The translations under genes and the position numbers were made by a program. From assembly GCA_907165135.1 (NCBI GenBank), contig OU015569.1, positions 6,386,001 through 6,450,000 of the forward strand: a stretch of DNA of 64,000 bases, in the 5' to 3' direction. How positions within the stretch are numbered: position 1 is the first letter of the stretch; every line of letters begins with the position of its first letter. The notes beneath the pieces were generated by a model, which worked only from the letters and a program-made list of their open reading frames with translations, did no database searches and was not told the origin of the DNA. The DNA is from Oikopleura dioica (taxonomy: Eukaryota; Chordata; Appendicularia; Copelata; Oikopleuridae). Positions 57,281-64,000 of this stretch are shown here, in pieces.

Positions 57281-58315
57281 ATGGCGAGAGGAAATCGGAT
57301 CGAAGCGGTCGAGACCTCTCCAGAAGGAATGGAGTCCAGCCTGGGGTACCTTTCTTCTCATTCCCTTTCTAAGAGCGCCGCTCACTCTCCATCAATCGAC
57401 AGCCATCGTCGCGTGTCCATTTTCAACCCTATGACGAAAGAATCGCGACCCTCTGTTATCCAACTTTCGCCTGCCGAACCCGTACCCAAGCCCATCTCAA
57501 CCGACGCCGAGTTAATCCCAGAAACGAACGCTTCACTGCGAGCGCTAGGCCCGAACATCACAATTCGGCCAATGGCAGAACCTGATCCAGAGTCTTGGAA
57601 GCACACACTGCATGCAATCTGCTACCCGTTAGTGTAAAATGTTTGATAAAACGCTAATACTCATTTGTAGAGACGATAAAGATGACTTCTTCCCTTGCTT
57701 ACATCTGCCAGAGACCACAGAAATTGCTTCTCGTGTGTCCGTCATCCGGGAGAACCCGATTTTAGCTGAAAAACCTGCCCCACTAATAAACAAAGATCCC
57801 ATTGATCCTGCCACGATAGAGGAAGACCTTCGCCGGCTTCGTCTTATTCAGAGTCTCTTCGATAAGAATCAAAATCTGAATGATGACGAAGAGTTTTTTG
57901 AGCTCAAGAAAACCCCACAAAAGCGTCCAATCCAGGAAGTCGCTGCGAATTCCATCACCAAACGATTACAGGTTAGTTTTTGCCTATCAAAAGGGTTCTT
58001 CATTTTCGTTTTAGCCCGTTCAACAAGACAGCATTTTCTCCATCGAGCAGACATTTGGCACTCGACGAAACACCCGGTATGAAAAGAATCGTTTAGAAAG
58101 AGATCACATTCGAATTAAGTCGCGTTTCTGACGTCTTTGGGTACGGCGCTGGAACTGACAATGACCTTGAAGCTGCCCTGAAAGCATCTCTAGAAGACAG
58201 CAACGCGAACATTACATCACCTGCCAATACAAGCGGCGTAAAGCCACGAAAAATCCGCCGGGGTCATGCAGCCCGAAAATCAGGTGGCCAAATTATGACT
58301 GAAGTTTCCACATAA
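57281..58315 (+). CDS. Unrecognised protein with ubiquitin-interacting motif
   Basis: Exons: 57281-57628, 57671-57970, about 58014-58078 and 58122-58315, all in phase. The N-terminal half is serine/proline-rich and probably disordered (SLGYLSSHSLSKSAAHSPS). A charged helical segment follows (IEEDLRRLRLIQSLFDKNQ). Near the C-terminus DNDLEAALKASLEDS fits the ubiquitin-interacting motif consensus (acidic, A-x-x-x-S). A basic tail (KPRKIRRGHAARK) could be a nuclear localisation signal. It begins 116 bases after the stop of the preceding gene, with a TTGAAG acceptor 12 bases before the ATG and no AATAAA between. Likely a ubiquitin-binding nuclear protein; orthology unknown. Confidence 0.65.
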
Positions 58316-59032
58316 ACGCCTTCCTTTACCCTCAATCGTTTTCGACCGAACACATACGGTAGCGGAAAGAGATCAGTTTGGTCTATTTAACGTAGAACTG
58401 GTTGCACCCTTATCTTCATCTGTCTTAAGTTATATTTTATAACTTGTCTACATTATTACGCGGAGTTATTTTGCCTTCCCTAATTTAAAGTATTTATTTT
58501 TTGTTTCCCCTTTCTATGACTTTAGCTCGCCAATCTTCTCATAGCATTTTATTTTCCATTCGTCTACATTTGCGTGCTTCTCTCATTTTTTAGAATTTTC
58601 ATGTTGAGTTTACATGAAAATATGAACAACTTTTTGGTTGCTTGTCACGTCTTTAAAAATTTATTGCTCTCTAGTTCCATTTAACTATCAGTTATCATTA
58701 GTGAAATTTTTTCAATTAGAGAATCTTTTTCTACACTTAGCCTTCTTAACGGAACTTACTTCTCTCTCATTTATCGACACACATTTTATCAACTTCACTC
58801 GTTGTAAGAGCGCGTTCGCAAGAACTCTTAAATCTTTGACCCAATTCGCTTGAAACTTATGAACTGTGTTTCCGCTTTGTTTCGCCCCCAAACTTCAACC
58901 TATCTCATTGTATAACTTGGGTATGATGCATTGTCTTCTCTCTTTCAATGCATAAACCGTTACTAAGGGATAAAGTAATCGATCGATGACTTTACCCTTA
59001 ATAAAATAATTTAAGTGTTAGCCATTGTGTCT
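58316..59032 (+). other. U-rich 3' UTR of the UIM gene
   Basis: About 700 bases of T-rich sequence follow the stop, ending in AATAAA near 58999, just before the convergent atlastin-like gene. No coding signal. The length and U content would suit post-transcriptional control. Confidence 0.4.
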
Positions 59033-59037
59033 TTATT
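59032..59037 (-). terminator. Polyadenylation signal overlapping the atlastin-like stop codon
   Basis: Minus-strand AATAAA includes the TAA stop codon itself. If used, the 3' UTR is only the cleavage offset. Confidence 0.45.
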
Positions 59038-60618
59038 TGCATGCGCAGGCTGTACAACAGGCACAGGTAGCAACAAGGCAGGCGCAACGAGCTTGCCAAG
59101 TTTTGTCGTATAATGCCTCTCGATTGAGGTTCTCAGAACGCTGGTAAAAATGCTTGAATAAGACTAAGATCGAGAGTAAATACCTGGTTTTCGATATCTT
59201 CTTCCATTCTTTGCTCGAGTCCTTTTCGGAGTTCTTCTTCCATTTCGCTAGCTTCAAGTTTTGGTGCAGAGTCGTAGATGTTCCACGCTTCTTTTTGGTA
59301 CTTTTTCACCTTATCGTCGAACTCGTCCGTCTCAAGGAAGTCATATTTTCTCGGTGTATCTCGTCGGCTCTCGGGCATATCGGGAAGAATATTCTCGATC
59401 TTTGAGTTCCAGTAATTTGCAGCCCGTTTGGTTGCCTAAAAAATTCTCCAATATGCATTGATGAAGTCACATATCACTCACTTTTCCGTGGCTGACTTTA
59501 GAGTATGCAGAGTAAAGCGATTCAGGACTTTCGATTTGTCCACTCTCAAACACTTCTTTCAGCATTTCCACTTGGTCGATGAAATCCTCACAATTCATGT
59601 TGTTTCCGAGCGGATCCGTCTTGATTACTGGACATACAGACTGGTCGTCTGTGGAGTCGTTGCAAACGTAAGGGATCAGTTCTTCAAGGGTCGTTCTAAA
59701 TTCTTCATCAAGTCGACCAAATTGGCCCTCAAAATCTTCGTCCCGCAGGCAACTTCCAGGGTGTCGCATCGTCGAACAAATAAGCTTTTTGAAGGAATTT
59801 TTGATGCTTATCAATAGTTAGGAACCTATAAATTTTGTATATCACCTTTGTACAAGTTCACTCCCTTCTTCGGAATCGCTGCAATCTTCCATTGTTTGCA
59901 TAAGAATACTTGTACCAGCTTCGAGTCCGAGCTCATCATCTAGATCCCAGTCACGAATGACAAAAGCGAGCTGCTGGAAAGGCGTGAGCTCGGCTTATTT
60001 AAATCTTTGTTTTTAGAAGTTATGAGATTTTTCTTACCATTAGGATTCATATCGATGATCATCTTTCCAAAGGAAGCAAATAGGCGAAGATGCTCAAGGT
60101 CATTTCTTGTCATATTTCCTCTAAACAAAAAATCTGATTACGATAATAATTCGTATGCACGACCTGATATTGTATAGCTGCATTGACGAGAGGAGAAGCG
60201 AGATAGCAAAAATTGCCACCGATTCGGCATAGTCCGAGTTCATCGAAAAGATTCCCTGCGTGTCGAGAACAACAACGACAACTGGGCCGTGAACTGCGTG
60301 CTCGAATTCGAAAATCTCGTCGAAAATGTCAATCCCATCTGTGACTGGATCCCGAGTTCGGATTGACTTGAAGCCTGCCAGTGACTCTTCAGCATTGTCT
60401 TCGTTTTGCAGGAATTCCGAGAATGACTCCTTGCTGCCACAGTTGAGATATTTTAGAACCCAGTTCTGCAGGAAGGACTTTCCTGTTCGAAAAGCTCCGG
60501 AGATCGAGATAACAGAAATCAGTTTTTCTTTGTGAGGCTCAAGAAGAGCTGCAAGTGAGTCCAAATGAAATTCAATCTTCCCCTCTTCCTCATTGTGAGA
60601 GACTAGGTCCAGAACCAT
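59033..60618 (-). CDS. Atlastin/GBP-type dynamin-superfamily GTPase with cysteine-rich tail
   Basis: Six exons: 60164-60618, 60038-60120, 59846-59993, 59482-59806, 59184-59435, 59033-59140, giving 456 residues. The G1 loop is SGAFRTGKSFL, as in atlastins (GAFRKGKS). VVLDTQGIFS is switch II and VIRDWD is the RD-type G4. Downstream, MRHPGSCLRDEDF and FGRLDEEFRTTLEEL match the atlastin linker and three-helix-bundle region. Atlastins fuse ER membranes and normally end with two transmembrane helices and an amphipathic tail. Here no hydrophobic hairpin follows. The last exon ends in a cysteine-dense tail (RCACLVATCACCTACACK) that could be palmitoylated instead. An upstream frame from 60802 could add N-terminal residues, but its phase does not join. 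Confidence 0.88.
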
Positions 60619-60995
60619 TTTCAATGCTTCTTATATCTTCAATTTCTCTGCTTGAATTATAGAGCGATTTAGTTCTGGGTATTTGATCTTCAATAATATC
60701 GACAAATGCAAACATCGACGTATTCCTGTGACTAGGCAAGGTAAATATTTCTGCAACAAAGTTTACTGAAAATGATTCGTTTGTCTCCGGCAAAAATAAC
60801 ATCAGCTTTATTGAAATACCTTGAGTAAAACTCGTTGTTTCGAAGGCTCAAATTGTTACTTGCCACTAAAAAGCTATGGTGATGTTTTTCTCCATAAAAA
60901 TATTGAGGGAACTTGAGTTATTTGCCTTTACGTATTTATTTGTTTGTTAGTCCTAATAGAAAAAATTCCCCACTTTAGCACATTCAAATAATATC
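60619..60995. other. Intergenic region between divergent GTPase and ALDH genes
   Basis: No supported coding sequence. The open frame at 60590-60802 (-) is probably a 5' leader of the GTPase gene. Confidence 0.35.
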
Positions 60996-61144
60996 ATGAG
61001 GCGGGTGTGTCCACGAAGCTTGAGCGATTTAAAATCATTGCAGAAAGGAAAACTAAATTTTGTAAATGGAAAGAGAATCGATGGCTCAGGCAAAAGCTTT
61101 GACGTTTATCAGCCAAGAAATGGAGAAGTTCTTTGCAGTATTGG
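60996..61144 (+). CDS. Aldehyde dehydrogenase, N-terminal exon only
   Basis: The frame starts MRRVCPRSLSDLKSLQKG. Its next part, KLNFVNGKRIDGSGKSFDVY then QPRNGEVL, matches the start of the aldehyde dehydrogenase fold (FINGxW...G..FxVxNPATGEV). The basic N-terminus could be a mitochondrial presequence. The similarity stops near 61140, where a possible donor (A|GTATTG) occurs. No further ALDH exon is found before the window ends, because a retroelement occupies the rest. Either the gene continues past the element, which then sits in an intron, or it was disrupted by the insertion. Confidence 0.6.
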
Positions 61145-61394
61145 GATCTTAGATTCGTTAGACTCCCTCGTCCCCTAAGGTCACTTGCTTATCTAGATCG
61201 AGCTTTGCTCGGTCGCCGCCGTGTATTTCTCTCCATTCGGTAATTCACGCAGTTCGTGAATTAACCTCTATTTTACTCCAGCTCGAAATACAGACGTCAA
61301 AGATACTTTACTCGTTTTCTTCACTCGTCCAGATATAGAGAGCAGGCAAACTACGCTAGAAGTGGGAGATTCAGCAGAAGCTAGGATCCCTTCA

Positions 61395-61413
61395 GTGGTA
61401 TCAGAGTAGTCCC
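61395..61413 (+). other. Candidate primer-binding site
   Basis: Starts TGG, as required for complementarity to a tRNA 3' CCA end, and is followed by ATCAGAG. It lies where the LTR should end. Confidence 0.45.
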
Positions 61414-61906
61414 GTTGGAGAAAAGATAAATTTTTCCGCCATCGACAACCGAAGTTTCGCAACTTGGACGCTGATTGGCCGTCAGCGGAGTCGAGGGGAA
61501 CCGAATCACCAACCGCCACCGCGCCGCCGGAGAAACTCCACTCAGAGAATTTTCCGCACCACACCAACACCACCCCGAGCGAGCGCCACCGCACGAGCGC
61601 CACCACGACCCACGCGCCGAAAGTCGCGCCCACGCAACCACGCACGCACGCCGGGGAAAACCTAAAATACTGAGAAAAACATAATTCTTTCGCCACTTTT
61701 CACCAAAAATCGAGAGAAGTTTACGAAGAATCGACCCTTGGACCAGACCTTGAAATTTCGACAATCGCTGGACAGAGAAATCGTCGGGCGTTTGCGCAAA
61801 AAGGCACCTCAGCTCATCATATTGCGACTTTTAGTCGCAGTATTTTCTGAGGGCCTGAAAGGTAATCCAAGGCCCATAAACCCTTACTGCCGATATATTT
61901 CGAGCT

Positions 61907-62839
61907 ATGGCGGCGAACAAATCACTGCTAGAAACCGTCACCGAAATAAGAAGCATAAACGATCGAGTAAACTACCTCGAAGAACAAGTGCGAAATGACG
62001 AATCACTAAAGCCAAGCCTAGAGCCCTTGATCACAGAAAGCAGAGTAAAATTAGAACAGCTCAGTACAACGCTTCTTACCTGCGAGCTCGATCAAGGAAA
62101 AGACTCTACGAATGCGACAATGAGAGAAGAAGCATGGGTGGCCACTACCTGGTCTCGTCACGTCCAAGACTTGCCGAAGCTGGACGCCGCATGCAACACA
62201 TCTTTCAACACCTTCTTGGGCAGAGCCGACATTTATCACCGCGCCTACGTCCGCGACAGACCTTCACGTGAACAGCCTTTCATCGCAGCAGTGTACAGCC
62301 ACTTCGACTTGAACATCGAACGCTCACTTGGAACCGAATTTCTGAATTGTCAAGACTGGAAATCGGCCAAGGCGCTGCTAGAGAAATCATTCGCCGCGAA
62401 GAGTCACTACTTACTGAAGCTAAGCGAAGTTTTCGACGTCGAATACGACCATTCGAAGCCGTTTGCACACTACACCGCCAACGTCTTGCAAAAGATGAAC
62501 GAGGCGAAGCAAGCGACTTTGAACTCTTACCGACAAGAGAAGTCGGCCGACGCCGGGGTCGATGAAATATTTGACATATTCTCGACGATGATGCTGTACT
62601 TGAATCTTAGGAAAGAAGAACCAGACGTTTTCAACGCAATCCTTCCAAGCCTATCAAAAGTTTACGATATCAACGAACTCTGCCGTCTCGCCCAATCCAC
62701 AAGACAGAATCGAGTTGACAGCGCGACCGTCTCCCAGCACTTCAACAGAAATAAGAACAAAAGAAGAAGAATGCTAAGCGCGCCAGCAACGATTCTAAGG
62801 ATGGGAAAGACGATAAACAACCAGAATCCAAGAAGATAA
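61907..62839 (+). CDS. gag: gag-like polyprotein of the gypsy element
   Basis: A 310-residue open frame begins MAANKSLLETVTEIRS. It has the helical composition of retrotransposon capsids and ends in a basic stretch (NRNKNKRRRM) that could bind RNA. No CCHC zinc knuckle is visible. The pol frame (-1 relative to gag) is open across the last ~80 bases of gag, the arrangement expected for -1 ribosomal frameshifting near 62755. Confidence 0.7.
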   Translation: MAANKSLLETVTEIRSINDRVNYLEEQVRNDESLKPSLEPLITESRVKLEQLSTTLLTCELDQGKDSTNATMREEAWVATTWSRHVQDLPKLDAACNTSFNTFLGRADIYHRAYVRDRPSREQPFIAAVYSHFDLNIERSLGTEFLNCQDWKSAKALLEKSFAAKSHYLLKLSEVFDVEYDHSKPFAHYTANVLQKMNEAKQATLNSYRQEKSADAGVDEIFDIFSTMMLYLNLRKEEPDVFNAILPSLSKVYDINELCRLAQSTRQNRVDSATVSQHFNRNKNKRRRMLSAPATILRMGKTINNQNPRR

Positions 62840-64000
62840 ATACGACTAAGAACGTTGAAGATTTCCAACCATTCGACGTTCACTTTTACACAGTGAAGAA
62901 GAAGCGACCAGGAAAGGCTTATTTCGCTTCGGCTACCATCATTACGGGCTCTAAAAGTTTTGACGTATCGATGGAAGTCGACAGCGGAGCCGAGTCCTCC
63001 TGTCTGTCCGCTGCTTACGTTCCCGACGAATTTCTCCAGATGCTGAAGCCCTGTCCCTTCAAGGTCACCGGTTTCAGCCCAAATATTCCCGCCGAGCAGC
63101 CGATGGGTATCCTTCCCTGCCGCTTATCATTCAATGGTGGCCCTGCATTCTCCCTGAATCTCACCATTATGCCAGGCAGTAAATACCCAAGTCTACTGGG
63201 CCGCGATATACTAGAGAATGCGATGACGGACAGCTTCACAGTCGACAATAAGAATCGTACTCTCTCATTTTGCTACAACGAAGCCTTCACACAAACTGAG
63301 ACTCAAGTGGTGAAGCTGGACGGAGTGAAGCGGACCAAAATCAAGAAATACTTGACGACTAGATCAGCGGTCAAAGACAGCGATCGGTCCCGCACTCAAC
63401 CACCACGAGAAGTCCCAAAGCTGGACGCGCCGAACAAGAACGCAGCCAGGTGCCCCATTCAGCTAGCGAAGCAAAAACTCGGAATAACCCTACCAGCAGA
63501 CGCAGACCCGGGGCAAAAGAAGATGGTCGCCGAGCTGTGTTTGGAATTCGACGACAGATTCGGCTGCGACGGTCAAAAATGGGTGAATTCCCGTTCGAGA
63601 TCGAAATCCCGACTGATGGTACGAGTCGAAACATCAGTCAACACCCGATTCCGCAAGCTTTTCATGGTCAGGTCAGCGATCACATCTCCGAACTGCTCGA
63701 AACGAAAATAATAGAAGAGATCAAAGACCAGAAAGGGTTTAACAGCCCGGTATTGCCTATTCCTAAGAAATCTGGGGAAATGCGCTTCTGCATCAACTAC
63801 AAAAACAGCCTGAACAAATGCCTCTCCGACAAATCCGACCCTTACCATCTCCCAAGCATGGAGGATACGATTGCGAACATTGGACCGGGCAATAAGTTTT
63901 CGCCACAGTTGATCTACGAAGTGGATATTGGCAGTGCCCTGTAAAGAAAAGCGACAGGTACAAGACTTCCTTCCAGTGGGGTGGGAAATCTTACGCCTTC
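62760..64000 (+). pseudogene. pol: pol of the gypsy element: protease and reverse transcriptase start, frame-broken
   Basis: The protease has the active-site pattern VDSGAESSC and a downstream LLGRDIL, both typical of retropepsins. The reverse transcriptase begins with the KIIEEIKDQKGFNSP and PIPKKSGEMRFCINY motifs. The frame changes by -1 near 63575 and again near 63930, where a stop (63942-63944) interrupts the first catalytic-region motif. The 3' remainder of pol is outside the window. The copy is therefore probably inactive, unless the shifts are assembly errors. Confidence 0.75.

Larger units (their letters stand above)
61145..64000 (+). mobile_element. Ty3/gypsy LTR retrotransposon, 5' part, degenerate
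   Basis: The element contains a gag-like frame, an aspartic protease and the start of a reverse transcriptase, then runs off the window. A TGGTATCAGAG at about 61395, just after TTCAG, looks like a tRNA primer-binding site and would place the 3' end of the 5' LTR near 61393. The 5' LTR start is not certain (about 61140-61160). A GC-rich leader (61440-61680) precedes gag. Oikopleura is known to carry Ty3/gypsy elements called Tor; membership is inference. Confidence 0.8.

Noticed and set aside
60590-60802. Extra N-terminal frame for the atlastin-like gene
   Set aside because: Cannot be joined in phase to the GTPase exon; more likely 5' leader.
61464-61764. Overlapping frames in the GC-rich retroelement leader
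   Set aside because: High GC removes stops in all frames; composition is not protein-like.
1-64000. CRISPR arrays, bacterial promoters, ribosome binding sites, attachment sites
   Set aside because: The window is eukaryotic, with spliceosomal introns throughout; no such structures were seen.
1-64000. tRNA, rRNA, snRNA or spliced-leader RNA genes
   Set aside because: No cloverleaf, U1/U6 core or SL-like sequence was recognised by eye; a covariance-model scan would be decisive.

Overview
The window looks like a compact chordate genome, most probably a larvacean tunicate of the Oikopleura type. This is inferred from four things seen in the sequence. Introns are mostly 39-50 nt. Several introns that homology places unambiguously begin with GA or GG instead of GT. 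Polypyrimidine-AG sites sit within a few bases of many start codons, as expected for spliced-leader trans-splicing. The gene set is animal, including cingulin, MEX3 and a DRAK-type kinase. No prokaryotic or CRISPR features were seen. Exon coordinates were derived by eye from codon phase and homology, so they are models.

Layout. 1-2570: no supported gene. 2571-5173 (+): seven-exon LRR/FN3-like single-pass membrane protein. 6069-6424 (+): small unknown protein. 6598-8102 (-): class I fructose-bisphosphate aldolase with a 9-nt microexon. 9037-10087 (+): crotonase-family enzyme. 10660-17045 (-): very long cingulin homologue, preceded on the same strand by a divergent cyclophilin-like gene (17165-18601). 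20074-23245 (-): MEX3 with two KH domains and a RING. 23246-28090: nearly 5 kb without a supported gene, containing a small TA-flanked inverted-repeat element. 28091-30485 (-): F-BAR/SH3 protein. 31622-33825 (+): secreted M1-type metallopeptidase with a degenerate GAMEN motif. 34641-41792 (-): DRAK/STK17-like kinase with large 5' introns.

43920-44494 (+): unknown. 44749-45880 (-): YIPF6. 46061-50155 (-): MMS19, head-to-head with ATP23 (50345-51418, +). 51860-52208 (-): 85-residue protein. 52772-53367: large foldback element. 53857-55189 (+): novel coiled-coil protein. 55868-57164 and 57281-58315 (+): two unknown genes, probably co-transcribed, the second with a ubiquitin-interacting motif. 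59033-60618 (-): atlastin-like GTPase with a cysteine-rich tail. 60996-61144 (+): first exon of an aldehyde dehydrogenase, followed at once by a degenerate Ty3/gypsy retroelement that runs off the window.

Most genes are housekeeping or cytoskeletal and functionally unlinked. The strongest unusual signals are the recurrent GA-AG and GG-AG introns, in-frame introns invisible to ORF finding, the aldolase microexon, the atlastin tail, and the retroelement following the aldehyde dehydrogenase first exon.
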